64,000 bases of DNA from Haloarcula sp. DT43 (GCF_037078405.1 NZ_JAYMGZ010000001.1:310001-374000), one strand, 5' to 3'; shown: positions 7,673 through 15,722, counted from the stretch's first letter. The notes: a model not told the origin generated them from the letters alone. Numbers and translations: made by a program.

Positions 7673-8989
7673 CTAGCGTCGCGCGTCGGCCAGGAGCGCC
7701 CGTGCCTCGTCGAGCACCGCGTCGGCACGGTCCGAGGTACGGGCCTCGGCGGTAATCCGAACGAGCGGCTGGGTGCCGCTGGCCCGGAGGAGGAACCACG
7801 CGTCGCCGAGGTCGACGCGGACGCCGTCCAGCGTCGTCACGTCGTCGTAGGCGTCGGTCACCGACTCCCGGACGCGGTCCATCACCGCCGCCTTCTCGTC
7901 GGTCTCGACGCTGTCCCGGCGGATGGGGTAGTCCGGCACGTCGGCGGCACGCTCGCCGAGCGGCCGCTCGCTGTCCAGTGCCACGGCGGTACAGGCCGCC
8001 AGCGGGCCGTCCGGACACAGCGTCCGCTCGGGCCATATCCACGCGCCGCTTGGCTCCCCGCCGAAGGCGACGCCCTCGGCGCTGGCGGCCTCGGCGACGT
8101 ACACGTCCCCGACCGGCGTGTACTCGACGCCCACGTCGATGTCGTTGAGGTGGTCCGCGACGGCGAGGCTCGTGTCGACTGGGACGGCGACGCGCTCGCC
8201 CGGCGACGCCACGGCGCGGGCGAACACGGCCAGCAACACGTCGCCCGAGAGGAAGGTCCCGTCGGCCGCCACCGCGCGCATCCGGTCCGCGTCCCCGTCG
8301 TGTGCGATCCCGAGGTCCGCGTCGGACTCGGCCACCAGCGTCGCCAGCGACTCGCAGTTCTCCGCCTTCGGCTCCGAGGGCCGCCCGGGGAACGCGCCGT
8401 CGGGTTGGCCGTTCAGCGTCTCGACGGCACAGCCCAGTTCCGAGAGGGCGTCGACGCTGACCCGGCCCGCGCCGTTGCCGAGGTCGACGACGACGTGACT
8501 GTCGAGGTCTGCGTCCCCGAGTTCCGCGACCAGCGCATCGACGTGGCGCTGGCCGGCGTCCCAGGATTCCTGGCCGCCGCTCTCGTCCCACGCCGCCGGC
8601 TCGAACGCCCCGTCGGCCAGTCGCCCTTCGATGGTCGCCCGCAGGTCCGCGTCGAAGGCCTGTCCGCTGGGCTGCCAGAGCTTGATACCGTTGTCCTCCG
8701 GCGGGTTGTGGCTAGCTGTCACCGCGACGCCCGCGTCGGCGTCCTGCCAGGCCACCGCCCGGCCGATGGTGGGCGTCGCCGCGGTGCCGAGGTCGACCAC
8801 GTCGACGCCGCTCTCCCGGAGGCCGGCCACCAGCGCCGCCTGCAGGTACTCGCCGCTCGCCCGCGGGTCCCGCCCCACGACCACTCGCTCGCAGTCGATT
8901 CCGAGCGCCCGTCCCACCGACAGCGCCAACTCGGCCGTCACCGTCTCGCCGACGGGGCCGCGAATGCCGCTCGTTCCGAACTGTGTCAT
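7673..8989 (-). CDS. alpha-D-phosphohexomutase (phosphomannomutase/phosphoglucosamine mutase family)
   Basis: Interconverts 1- and 6-phosphorylated hexoses through a phosphoserine enzyme. All four family motifs are present in 438 residues: the start FGTSGIRG, the active-site serine loop TASHNPPEDNG, the metal-binding loop IAHDGDADRM, the sugar-binding loop GGEPSGAW and the phosphate-binding loop RASGTQPLVRI. GGEPSG, with proline instead of the second glutamate of GEESG, and ASGTQP instead of PSGTEP, point to a diverged sugar specificity. Likely roles are precursor supply for glycosylation, but substrate choice cannot be read. Two further family members lie at 11943 and 49269. Confidence 0.9.
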   Translation of the reverse strand: MTQFGTSGIRGPVGETVTAELALSVGRALGIDCERVVVGRDPRASGEYLQAALVAGLRESGVDVVDLGTAATPTIGRAVAWQDADAGVAVTASHNPPEDNGIKLWQPSGQAFDADLRATIEGRLADGAFEPAAWDESGGQESWDAGQRHVDALVAELGDADLDSHVVVDLGNGAGRVSVDALSELGCAVETLNGQPDGAFPGRPSEPKAENCESLATLVAESDADLGIAHDGDADRMRAVAADGTFLSGDVLLAVFARAVASPGERVAVPVDTSLAVADHLNDIDVGVEYTPVGDVYVAEAASAEGVAFGGEPSGAWIWPERTLCPDGPLAACTAVALDSERPLGERAADVPDYPIRRDSVETDEKAAVMDRVRESVTDAYDDVTTLDGVRVDLGDAWFLLRASGTQPLVRITAEARTSDRADAVLDEARALLADARR

Positions 8990-9070
8990 TACCGTCCCTG
9001 CGTCGGCATCCCCCTAAAACCCAACCGGCATCCGCCGGACATCGCTGGCCGCCGGTGGCGGCGCGTTCCG

Positions 9071-9247
9071 CTACCGGTCCGGCGACCACTCGCAGGCCGT
9101 GCCGGTGGTCAGGTCGGCCGCGTCGATGTGGGCCGCCAGACAGCCGTAGTTACAGAACTGCCCCGTCGGCTTTCCTCCGGGCGATTCGCTGACGAACACG
9201 GGGTCGTGGGCCTCGACCGGACAGCCACAGTACGTGCAGTCGGTCAT
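9071..9247 (-). CDS. small zinc-binding protein
   Basis: A 58-residue protein starting MTDCTYCGCPVEAHDPVF. CTYC at the N-terminus and CNYGC at about residue 35, with a nearby histidine (AAHID), make a treble-clef or zinc-ribbon site likely. The ATG at 9247 is used; the longer in-frame extension through 9820 is antisense to rpiA and not credible. It lies head-to-head with rpiA (start 9306) with 58 bases between, so the two may share a promoter region. Function unknown. Confidence 0.7.
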   Translation of the reverse strand: MTDCTYCGCPVEAHDPVFVSESPGGKPTGQFCNYGCLAAHIDAADLTTGTACEWSPDR

Positions 9248-9305
9248 ACGGGTGTTTGCGGTCGGGAGAACAAACGTTTTGTCCGCGTCTGTCGACCCAC
9301 CGCAC

Positions 9306-9986
9306 ATGAAACAGGGCGGCTCTGACGCGGCCAAGCGGGCAGCGGGGGAATCGGCGGCAGAGGCGGTCGAGGACGGCATGGTGGTCGGCCTCGGGACCGG
9401 GTCGACGGCGGCCCACGCCATCCGCGCCATCGGCCGGGCGGTCGACGCCGGACTCGACGTGGTCGGCGTCCCAACTTCCTTCCAGTCGCGCGAACTGGCC
9501 CGCGACTGCGGGATTCCGCTCGCGGATCTCGACGACGTCTCGGTCGACCTCGCCATCGACGGGGCCGACGAGGTGGCCGGCGGCGACCTCATAAAGGGCG
9601 GCGGCGCGGCCCACGCCCGAGAGAAGGTCGTCGACGCGAGCGCCGACCGCTTTCTCGTCGTCGCCGACCCGACGAAGGAAGCCGAGGTGCTCGCACACCC
9701 CGTCCCCGTGGAAGTCCTCCCGATGGCCCGCTCGACGGTCGCCGCGGCGGTCGAGGACCTGGGCGGCGACCCCCAGCTCCGCCGTGCGGAGCGCAAGGAC
9801 GGCCCGGTCGTCACCGACAACGGGAACCTCGTGCTCGACTGTGACTTCGGTGCTATCGAGGGCCCCGCCGGGCTCGCCGGCGACCTCGCTGGAGTGCCCG
9901 GCGTCGTCGAGCACGGGCTGTTCGTCGATATGGCTGACGAGATTCACGTCGGCAGTCCCGACGGCGTCGCCGTTCGAACGCCGTAG
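9306..9986 (+). CDS. rpiA: ribose-5-phosphate isomerase A
   Basis: Interconverts ribose 5-phosphate and ribulose 5-phosphate, supplying ribose for PRPP. The 226-residue protein has the RpiA motifs in order: GLGTGSTAAHAI (phosphate-binding loop), GVPTSFQSRELA, DLAIDGADEV with the catalytic aspartates, LIKGGGAAHAREK with the catalytic lysine region, and TDNGNLVLDCDF. The ATG at 9306 matches the family N-terminus, so the in-frame 9234 start is not used. The gene's product feeds the phosphoribosyltransferases Upp and PyrE found in this window. Confidence 0.96.
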   Translation: MKQGGSDAAKRAAGESAAEAVEDGMVVGLGTGSTAAHAIRAIGRAVDAGLDVVGVPTSFQSRELARDCGIPLADLDDVSVDLAIDGADEVAGGDLIKGGGAAHAREKVVDASADRFLVVADPTKEAEVLAHPVPVEVLPMARSTVAAAVEDLGGDPQLRRAERKDGPVVTDNGNLVLDCDFGAIEGPAGLAGDLAGVPGVVEHGLFVDMADEIHVGSPDGVAVRTP

Positions 9987-10037
9987 ACAGCTGTCGCTGG
10001 TCGGTTCGCGTCCAAAAAAACGCTGCTCGGAGTGACC

Positions 10038-10205
10038 TTACAGGTCGCGCGGCTGGACCGTCTTCCGGTCGTTCTCGTCGGCGCGGCGGGCTGCGTCCTG
10101 AAGCAGCTCTTCGACTTCCTCGTCGAGCGCGTCGTAGAAGTCGGACGCTACGTTCATGTCGTTGAGCTCTTCCTTAACAGCGGCTTTGACGATTAGGTCT
10201 GCCAT
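10038..10205 (-). CDS. 55-residue histone-fold protein (DUF1931-like)
   Basis: Encodes MADLIVKAAVKEEL as first helix, a central long acidic helix (FYDALDEEVEELLQDAARRA) and the ending NDRKTVQPRDL. The last segment resembles loop 2 of histone folds, where an R-T pair binds DNA (RKTVQP compared with RKTV/I in archaeal histones). At 55 residues it is shorter than typical archaeal histones (about 66-70) and stops before the third helix is complete. The strongly acidic surface suits the haloarchaeal cytoplasm. It could be a small chromatin or transcription-associated protein. A clear promoter lies upstream, suggesting good expression. Confidence 0.75.
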   Translation of the reverse strand: MADLIVKAAVKEELNDMNVASDFYDALDEEVEELLQDAARRADENDRKTVQPRDL

Positions 10206-10232
10206 ACAGACGGGGTATCGACGGGGGTTGCT

Positions 10233-10244
10233 TATATACTTTCT
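10233..10244 (-). promoter_or_regulatory. TATA/BRE promoter of the histone-fold gene
   Basis: On the minus strand the sequence reads GAAAGTATATAAG: a purine-rich BRE followed by a near-ideal TATA box. It lies about 28-33 bases before the ATG at 10205, so the transcript should be leaderless. This is the strongest consensus promoter in the window. Confidence 0.75.
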
Positions 10245-10299
10245 CCAATTAGTTCGCTCTCGCCGCTATTCCCGGCAGTTTGAGGGCCTGTGCGGCACG

Positions 10300-10420
10300 T
10301 AACCCCTTATAAATCCATGATTGTGTCCTCCCGGCCCCGTCAAAAGGGGCCGTTCCCGACGCAACGGGCGGCCAGTGTCGCGTAAATCCGGTCGAGCGTC
10401 GCTCACGCGCGCTCGAACGG
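10300..10420 (+). other. hairpin-rich intergenic stretch upstream of larB
   Basis: The 280-base gap between the histone-fold gene and larB holds a TATA-like TTATAAAT at 10307-10314, a perfect 7-bp hairpin (CGGCCCC 10332-10338, GGGGCCG 10346-10352, loop GTCAAAA) and a second 7-bp inverted repeat (TCGAGCG 10392-10398, CGCTCGA 10410-10416). If the TATA element is used on the plus strand, transcription would start near 10338, giving larB a leader of about 150 bases, unusual for this group. A small RNA is an alternative. No coding potential seen. Confidence 0.4.
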
Positions 10421-10485
10421 GGCCGACCGCGGACCGGCGACTCCGGACCGACGGATAGGAGTGGCCGGGTCCCTCAGTGGGTCCC

Positions 10486-11250
10486 ATGCGCGACATACTC
10501 GATTCGGTTGCGGCGGGCGACCTCTCCCCGGCGGAGGCCGAGGCGGCGCTTGCGGGCTACGCGACCAGCGGGGCCGGTCGGTTCGACGCCGCTCGGGAGG
10601 ACCGCGCCGGCGTCCCCGAGGCCGTGCTGGCGGACGGGAAGACGCCGGCAGAGATAGCGGACCTGGCGGCGACGGCCATCGAGACGACGGAGCGGGCCAT
10701 CGTGACGCGGCTCGACGCGGCCGACGCGACCGCGGTCCGAGAGCGACTGACCGAGACTGCCCCCGACGCGACGGTCCGGTGGGACGACCGCTCGAACTGG
10801 CTGGTGGCGACGACGCCCGCCTTCGAGCGCCCGTCGCTGGACGCGACGGTGGGCATCGTCACTGCCGGGACTTCAGACGCCGTGCCGGCCGGCGAGGCCG
10901 CCCTCATCGCCGAGGAGATGGGGGCCACCGTGACCCGCATCGACGACGTCGGCGTGGCGAGCCTCGCCCGGACGATTGACGCGGTCGACGCCTTCCGGGA
11001 CCAGGACGTGCTCATCGTCGCTGCCGGCCGCGAGGGCGCGCTCCCGACGGTCGTCGCCGGCCTCGTGGACGTGCCGGTCATCGGCCTGCCGGTCTCGACC
11101 GGTTACGGCCACGGCGGCGCGGGCGAGGCCGCCCTCTCGGGCCTGCTCCAGTCCTGTACCGCCCTCTCCGTGGTGAACATCGACGCCGGGTTCACCGCCG
11201 GCACCCAGGCCGGCCTCATCGCCAGACAGCTCGACGATGCGCGGACGTAG
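10486..11250 (+). CDS. larB: nickel-pincer cofactor biosynthesis protein LarB
   Basis: LarB carboxylates and hydrolyses nicotinic acid adenine dinucleotide to start synthesis of the nickel-pincer nucleotide cofactor of lactate racemase-type enzymes. The 254-residue protein has an N-terminal helical part (ILDSVAAGDLSPAEAEAAL) and a C-terminal PurE-like domain with VGIVTAGTSDAVPAGEAA, VAAGREGALPTVVAGL, GLPVSTGYGHGG and VVNIDAGFTAG, all LarB signatures. The ATG at 10486 is chosen over GTG at 10477. The partners larC and larE are not in this window, so the cofactor user cannot be inferred. Confidence 0.93.
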   Translation: MRDILDSVAAGDLSPAEAEAALAGYATSGAGRFDAAREDRAGVPEAVLADGKTPAEIADLAATAIETTERAIVTRLDAADATAVRERLTETAPDATVRWDDRSNWLVATTPAFERPSLDATVGIVTAGTSDAVPAGEAALIAEEMGATVTRIDDVGVASLARTIDAVDAFRDQDVLIVAAGREGALPTVVAGLVDVPVIGLPVSTGYGHGGAGEAALSGLLQSCTALSVVNIDAGFTAGTQAGLIARQLDDART

Positions 11251-11272
11251 GCACCCCCGGCGGCCGCGGGCA

Positions 11273-11290
11273 TACCCAAGTATTTGGGTA
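11273..11290. promoter_or_regulatory. 18-bp palindromic site
   Basis: TACCCAA (11273-11279) and TTGGGTA (11284-11290) form a perfect 7-bp inverted repeat with the 4-base spacer GTAT. It lies 23 bases after the larB stop and 62 bases before the next small gene. The AT-rich centre and lack of a T-tract fit an operator for a dimeric regulator better than a terminator. Confidence 0.5.
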
Positions 11291-11323
11291 AAGAGCTATG
11301 AGAACCACGCGCGTACGCGTATA

Positions 11324-11346
11324 CGTCGGCGGTGGTGTCGCCGACG
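11324..11346 (+). promoter_or_regulatory. 8-bp inverted repeat just before a zinc-finger gene
   Basis: CGTCGGCG (11324-11331) and CGCCGACG (11339-11346) are perfectly complementary with the 7-base spacer GTGGTGT, ending six bases before the ATG at 11353. A weak TATA-like GTATACG lies at about 11318-11324. The placement resembles the inverted repeat at the start of the related gene at 7431. Confidence 0.5.
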
Positions 11347-11352
11347 AACACG

Positions 11353-11502
11353 ATGCCTGAATGTGATCATTGCGGCGCGCACGTCTCAGACCAGTTCGCC
11401 CGAGTGTTCGCTGACGAACGCGGACATATCCGGGCGTGTCCGAACTGCTCGGCGAACGCTGGCATCGCCGAGGTATCGAGAGAGCGCGCTCAACAAGTGT
11501 GA
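11353..11502 (+). CDS. small zinc-finger protein (DUF7563-like), second copy
   Basis: A 49-residue protein with CDHC at residues 4-7 and CPNC at about 31-34 flanking VSDQFARVFADERG, the same layout and spacing as the 52-residue product at 7431 (both begin MPEC and share ARVF). One zinc-binding site is expected. The tail REVSRERAQQV style is charged and non-conserved. It is followed 27 bases later by a GIY-YIG gene. Function unknown; DNA or RNA binding is plausible for this fold but not shown. Confidence 0.72.
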   Translation: MPECDHCGAHVSDQFARVFADERGHIRACPNCSANAGIAEVSRERAQQV

Positions 11503-11529
11503 GGCCTGCTGGGCCACCAGCATCGTGCG

Positions 11530-11814
11530 ATGACTACCGCGCGGAGCCCTTACCACGTGTACGTCCTCCGTTGTAGCGACAACACCTTTTACACCGGCTA
11601 CACGACCGACGTGGAGCGCCGTGTCCGCGAACACGACGCCGGCGACGGCGCGAAGTACACGCGCGGTCGGACGCCGGTGGATCTCGTCCACGTCGAGTCG
11701 TTCGACTCACAGTCGGCGGCGATGAGCCGTGAGTACGAGATAAAACAGTACACCAGAGCGGCGAAGGAACGACTCGTCGAGTCCAGCGACGCCGAGACGG
11801 CCTTCGACGTCTGA
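11530..11814 (+). CDS. GIY-YIG domain protein (UPF0213/UvrC-like, single domain)
   Basis: A 94-residue protein consisting only of a GIY-YIG nuclease domain. YHVYVLRCSDNTFYTGYTTD holds the paired VYV...YTGYT (GIY-YIG) strands, followed by the arginine helix VERRVREHDAG and the KYTRGRTPVDLVHVE strand; EYEIKQ near residue 70 supplies the metal-binding glutamate expected in the family. Stand-alone members are annotated as putative endonucleases, and their substrates are mostly unknown. Confidence 0.88.
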   Translation: MTTARSPYHVYVLRCSDNTFYTGYTTDVERRVREHDAGDGAKYTRGRTPVDLVHVESFDSQSAAMSREYEIKQYTRAAKERLVESSDAETAFDV

Positions 11815-11942
11815 GCGGCCGCCACGTCGGTTCCACGGGCCGTCGGCCGCCGCCTTGGGGGTCCGAATCCACCCCGAGGACCGCGACGTGACAGCTCGCC
11901 GATGGGCGTGATTTTTTGTCGAGGGGCCGAGAACCGCGGGCC

Positions 11943-13340
11943 ATGGACAACGACGCGGATGCCGACGCAGGTGCAATCGCCTTCGGGACGGACGGCTGGC
12001 GGGCGACGCTGGACGTGTTCACGAAACCGCGGGTCCGGATGGTGGGCCAGGCCGTCGCCACGACGCTCGCCGAGCGCGGGGCGAGCGGGACCGTCGCCAT
12101 CGGGTACGACGCCCGCGAGACCTCCCCCGGGTTCGCCGACGAACTCGCGCACGTCCTGCGTGCGAACGGCTTCGACGTCCTCCTGCCCGAGCGGGACACA
12201 CCGACGCCAGTCGTCGCCTGGACGGTCAAGGACCGCGACCTCGCCGGCGCGCTCCAGATTACGGCCAGCCACAACCCGCCGGAGTACAACGGCGTGAAGT
12301 TCATCCCCGGCGACGGGTCGCCGGCGCTGCCGGACTGGACGGCCGCCTTCGAGGAGAACCTCGCCGTGCTCGACCCGCTGCCTGAGGACGAGTGGGGCGA
12401 GCGAACGGAAGCGGACCTCGTCGCTCCGTACGAAGAGCACGCGCTGGACTACGTCGACGCCGACCTCGACGGCCTGCCCGTCGCTTACGACGCGCTGTAC
12501 GGGAGCGGCCGCGGCGTCACCGACGCCCTCCTGACCGCCGCCGGGGCCGACGTGACGCGACTCAACTGCGAGCAGGACCCCGAGTTCGGCGGCGGGTCGC
12601 CGGAGCCGTCGGCGGAAAACGCTGAGGGGCTCGTCGAGCACGTCTGCGACGGCGACGCCGCACTAGGGATTATCAACGACGGCGACGCCGACCGCATTGG
12701 CGTCGTCACGCCGGCGCGGGGCTACCTCGACCCCAATCTGTTCTTCGCCGCGATGTACGACTTCCTGCTCGAAGACGGGACGGGCGACGTGGTCCGGACG
12801 GTCTCCACGTCGAGCATCGTCGACCGCGTCGCCGAGGCCCACGGGCAGGCCGTCCACGAGGTCGCCGTCGGCTTCAAGTGGGTCGCCGAGGCGATGGCCG
12901 ACCACGACGCGCTGTTCGGCGGCGAGGAGTCCGGCGGCTTCGGCCTGCCGGACCACCTCCGGAACAAGGACGGCGTCATCATGGCGCTGGCCGCGGCCGC
13001 CGCCGAGCGCGAGGAACCGCTCGACGCCCGCGTCGACCGCCTGCTCGCCGAACACGGCGAAATCCATCAGGACCGCATCAGCGTCGACTGCCCCGACGAC
13101 CGGAAAGCGGCCGTCCTCGAAGACCTCGAAGTCGCCCTCCCCGATTCCCTCGCCGGCGTGGCGGTCGACGGCGTCAACACCGTCGACGGCTTCAAGATTC
13201 GCCTCGAAGACGGGACCTGGGTGCTCGTCCGGCCCTCGGGGACGGAGCCGAAACTCCGCGTCTACGCCGAGGCCGGCAGCGACGAGCGCGTCGACGAACT
13301 GCTATCGGCGGGCCGGGACCTGGTCGAGCCGCTCGTCTGA
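11943..13340 (+). CDS. phosphoglucomutase/phosphomannomutase family protein
   Basis: Second of three phosphohexomutases. The 465-residue protein has FGTDGWRA at the start, ITASHNPPEYNG with the phosphoserine, GIINDGDADRIG for the metal, GGEESGGFG for sugar binding and VRPSGTEPKLRVYAE for phosphate binding, so all catalytic loops are canonical. The FGTDGWR start and overall length place it with the phosphoglucomutase/phosphomannomutase branch rather than GlmM. ATG 11943 is used. It is transcribed alone and meets the RDD gene tail-to-tail with two bases between. Confidence 0.93.
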   Translation: MDNDADADAGAIAFGTDGWRATLDVFTKPRVRMVGQAVATTLAERGASGTVAIGYDARETSPGFADELAHVLRANGFDVLLPERDTPTPVVAWTVKDRDLAGALQITASHNPPEYNGVKFIPGDGSPALPDWTAAFEENLAVLDPLPEDEWGERTEADLVAPYEEHALDYVDADLDGLPVAYDALYGSGRGVTDALLTAAGADVTRLNCEQDPEFGGGSPEPSAENAEGLVEHVCDGDAALGIINDGDADRIGVVTPARGYLDPNLFFAAMYDFLLEDGTGDVVRTVSTSSIVDRVAEAHGQAVHEVAVGFKWVAEAMADHDALFGGEESGGFGLPDHLRNKDGVIMALAAAAAEREEPLDARVDRLLAEHGEIHQDRISVDCPDDRKAAVLEDLEVALPDSLAGVAVDGVNTVDGFKIRLEDGTWVLVRPSGTEPKLRVYAEAGSDERVDELLSAGRDLVEPLV

Positions 13341-13342
13341 GT

Positions 13343-13918
13343 TCAGCCGTCCGTGCTGACGACGTACGTGCCGGCCACGCGGTCGCCGAGCCGCTGGGCG
13401 TCGTCGCTCGCGAACATGACGGCTGCTTCGACGAGGAGCCACCCGCCCATGAGAACGAGCGCGAAGAGGAACCCGAAGCCGCCGAGGACGCCGCCAAGCA
13501 GGAGCATAACCGGGAACGGCGCGAGCAACACCGCCGTTCGGACCAGCCGGGCACGCTGGCTCGGTTGCGCCCCCGTCTCGTCGACGACCGCGACGTTCCG
13601 GGACCGCTTCCCGACCGTCTCGTTGTCCGTCGCGTAGTACCCGAAGTAGTAGACGAGCACCGCGCCGATGGCGAGCCACAGAGCGAAGTTGATGAGGATA
13701 CCCACGAGTCCCACGGCCAGCATCGACCCGCCGCCCATCGCGCCCGGGCTCTCGGGGGTGGCGGCGGCCATCGCGCCCACCGAGAGGACCGTGTTGAGTA
13801 CGAACGTGACGAGCCACAGGGCGAACGCGACGGCGCTCAGGAGGGTGAAGTCGATGAGGTAGGCCACGACCCGGTCGCCCGTGGCCTCGGCGGCGTTCTC
13901 GGGGACAGTTGCTGACAT
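13343..13918 (-). CDS. RDD family membrane protein
   Basis: A 191-residue membrane protein. The N-terminal GDRVVAYLIDFTLLSAVAF matches the RDD domain (Arg-x-x-Ala-x-x-Ile-Asp in the first helix), and three to four further hydrophobic helices follow (near 50-75, 85-110, 140-165). A charged loop, NETVGKRSRNVAVVDETG, lies between helices 2 and 3, as usual in the family. Some bacterial RDD proteins transport sodium or protons in salt stress, but that cannot be transferred with confidence. A TTTTAAAAT tract lies immediately before the ATG. Confidence 0.8.
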   Translation of the reverse strand: MSATVPENAAEATGDRVVAYLIDFTLLSAVAFALWLVTFVLNTVLSVGAMAAATPESPGAMGGGSMLAVGLVGILINFALWLAIGAVLVYYFGYYATDNETVGKRSRNVAVVDETGAQPSQRARLVRTAVLLAPFPVMLLLGGVLGGFGFLFALVLMGGWLLVEAAVMFASDDAQRLGDRVAGTYVVSTDG

Positions 13919-13989
13919 CGTTTTAAAATCGTTCTCGAAACTGTATGAAAAATGTTACGACGGCGACGCCCGCCGCGCGACCGGAGCCG

Positions 13990-14376
13990 CTACGCGCGTT
14001 CGCCCCGGAAGCGGTCGGGTTCCGCCAGCGGTGTCACGTCGAACTCCAGTCGCTCGTAGAACGGCCGCACGTCCGCGTCGAAGTCGGCGGTGAGCCGGTC
14101 CCGGCGGTCGAGCGCGGCCTCGATGAGCGCCGTCCCGATGCCCTGTCCGCGGCGGCGGCGACGGACCGCCACGGCCGCGACCCGGTCGCCGTCGAGAACG
14201 AGTGCGCCGAGGACGCGGTCGTTCTCGGTCCCCGCACCGTCGCCCGAGACCGCGACGAGCGTGCCGTCGCCGGCGATTCCCGCGCGGACCGTCGTCACGT
14301 CGATTTCGAGGGCCGCGCCGTCGAGGACGTTCATCGCGGCCGGCAGGTCGCCCTCGGTGGCCTCGCGGACGCGCAT
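13990..14376 (-). CDS. GNAT family N-acetyltransferase
   Basis: A 128-residue minimal acetyltransferase fold. [18 protein letters not shown] is the first strand-helix, [19 protein letters not shown] is the central hairpin, [12 protein letters not shown] is the acetyl-CoA pyrophosphate loop (R/QxxGxG), and [12 protein letters not shown] is the C-terminal substrate/CoA helix. It starts two bases after the stop of the upstream SAMP2 gene, so the two are almost certainly co-transcribed. The acceptor is unknown; linkage to a ubiquitin-like modifier is suggestive but not proof of a shared pathway. Confidence 0.88.
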   Translation of the reverse strand: MRVREATEGDLPAAMNVLDGAALEIDVTTVRAGIAGDGTLVAVSGDGAGTENDRVLGALVLDGDRVAAVAVRRRRRGQGIGTALIEAALDRRDRLTADFDADVRPFYERLEFDVTPLAEPDRFRGERA

Positions 14377-14378
14377 CG

Positions 14379-14579
14379 CTACCCGCCCTTGATGAGTCGC
14401 ACGACGCGGACGCGGTCGGCCGTCACAGGCTGGTCGGTCGGGACGTGCTCGCCGTCGACGAGGACCGACACCTCGTGGGGGCTCAGGTCGACGGGTGCGA
14501 GCAGGTCGGCGTAGGTCGCGTCCTCGCCCACCTCCAGTTCGTGGGTGTCTTCCCCGGCGATGTCGACAGTGACGCGCAT
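14379..14579 (-). CDS. samp2: ubiquitin-like small archaeal modifier protein SAMP2
   Basis: A 66-residue beta-grasp protein ending in Lys-Gly-Gly ([10 protein letters not shown]). The diglycine tail is adenylated by the E1-like UbaA and used both for isopeptide conjugation to lysines and as sulfur carrier for tRNA thiolation in Haloferax volcanii. The internal [17 protein letters not shown] matches my memory of haloarchaeal SAMP2. It is the first gene of a two-gene unit with a GNAT acetyltransferase and lies head-to-head with rfcS, 78 bases apart. Confidence 0.88.
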   Translation of the reverse strand: MRVTVDIAGEDTHELEVGEDATYADLLAPVDLSPHEVSVLVDGEHVPTDQPVTADRVRVVRLIKGG

Positions 14580-14657
14580 GCCCGGCGTTGGCCGCCGACG
14601 CACCTGAGACTGTCGACTCTCGCGGGGTTTAAGACCGGGCCGCGCCTCGATTTGCCC

Positions 14658-15635
14658 ATGAGCGAGGCCGAGTCCGAGTCGCGGGCGGGACGCGAGGAAG
14701 TGTGGATAGAGAAGTACCGCCCCCAGACACTCGACGACGTGATGGGCCACGAGAACATCGTCGGTCGCCTCCAGAGCTACGTCGCTCGCAACGACCTGAG
14801 TCACATGCTCTTCTCCGGGCCGGCGGGGACGGGAAAGACGACCTGCGCCACGGCCATCGCCCGCGAACTGTACGGCGAGGACTGGCGCGAGCACTTCCTC
14901 GAACTGAACGCCTCCGACGAGCGCGGCATCGACGTGGTCCGGGACCGCATCAAGAACTTCGCGCGGACCAGTTTCGGCGGCGTCGAGTACCGCATCATCT
15001 TCCTGGACGAGGCCGACGCCCTCACGAGCGACGCCCAGTCCGCGCTGCGCCGGACGATGGAGCAGTTCTCGAACAACGTCCGCTTCATCCTCTCGTGTAA
15101 CTACTCCAGCCAGATTATCGACCCCATCCAGTCCCGGTGTGCGGTCTTTCGCTTCTCGCCGCTGGCCGACGACGCCGTCGCCGCGGAGATACGCCACATC
15201 GCCGCCGAGGAGGACATCGAACTGACCGAGGACGGGCTTGACGCGCTCGTCTACGCCGCCGACGGCGACATGCGAAAGGCCATCAACGGCCTTCAGGCCG
15301 CCTCCATCAGCGGCGACACGGTCGACGAGGCGGCGGTGTACGCCATCACCTCGACGGCCCGGCCCGAGGAGATACGGGAGATGGTCCAGTCGGCGCTGGA
15401 CGGCGACTTCACCGCCTCGCGGGCGACCCTCGACCGCCTGCTGACCGAGGAGGGCATCGCCGGCGGCGACATCATCGACCAGCTCCACCGCTCCATCTGG
15501 GAGTTCGACGTCAGCGACGAGGCGGCCGTCCGCGTGCTGGAACGCATCGGCGAGACCGACTACCGCATCACTCGCGGCGCGAACGAGCGGGTCCAGCTGG
15601 AAGCGATGCTGGCCTCGCTCGCCCAGGGCGAGTAA
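14658..15635 (+). CDS. rfcS: replication factor C small subunit
   Basis: ATPase subunit of the clamp loader that opens PCNA on primed DNA. The 325-residue protein shows RFC boxes in order: [17 protein letters not shown] (box II), [11 protein letters not shown] (Walker A), [10 protein letters not shown] (Walker B), [19 protein letters not shown] (sensor 1 and the SRC arginine finger), and [12 protein letters not shown] (sensor 2). There is no intein, although many haloarchaeal rfcS genes carry them. The ATG at 14658 is used; the much longer upstream extension overlaps the divergent SAMP2 gene. The large subunit gene is not in the window. Confidence 0.97.
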   Translation: MSEAESESRAGREEVWIEKYRPQTLDDVMGHENIVGRLQSYVARNDLSHMLFSGPAGTGKTTCATAIARELYGEDWREHFLELNASDERGIDVVRDRIKNFARTSFGGVEYRIIFLDEADALTSDAQSALRRTMEQFSNNVRFILSCNYSSQIIDPIQSRCAVFRFSPLADDAVAAEIRHIAAEEDIELTEDGLDALVYAADGDMRKAINGLQAASISGDTVDEAAVYAITSTARPEEIREMVQSALDGDFTASRATLDRLLTEEGIAGGDIIDQLHRSIWEFDVSDEAAVRVLERIGETDYRITRGANERVQLEAMLASLAQGE

Positions 15636-15714
15636 GGACGGCTCCGGTGGCACCCGGCGTTTGCCACCCGTCGGCAGTGACATACGGGGTTCGGTGCTCG
15701 AACCTTCGGAACAG

Positions 15715-15722
15715 TTTTAGGC
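15715..15722 (+). promoter_or_regulatory. TATA-like element of alaS
   Basis: GTTTTAGG sits about 28 bases before the alaS ATG, consistent with a leaderless transcript initiated independently of rfcS. Confidence 0.5.

Noticed and set aside
14658-15635. Possible intein in rfcS
   Set aside because: The gene encodes an uninterrupted 325-residue RfcS, so no intein is present despite being common in haloarchaeal rfcS.
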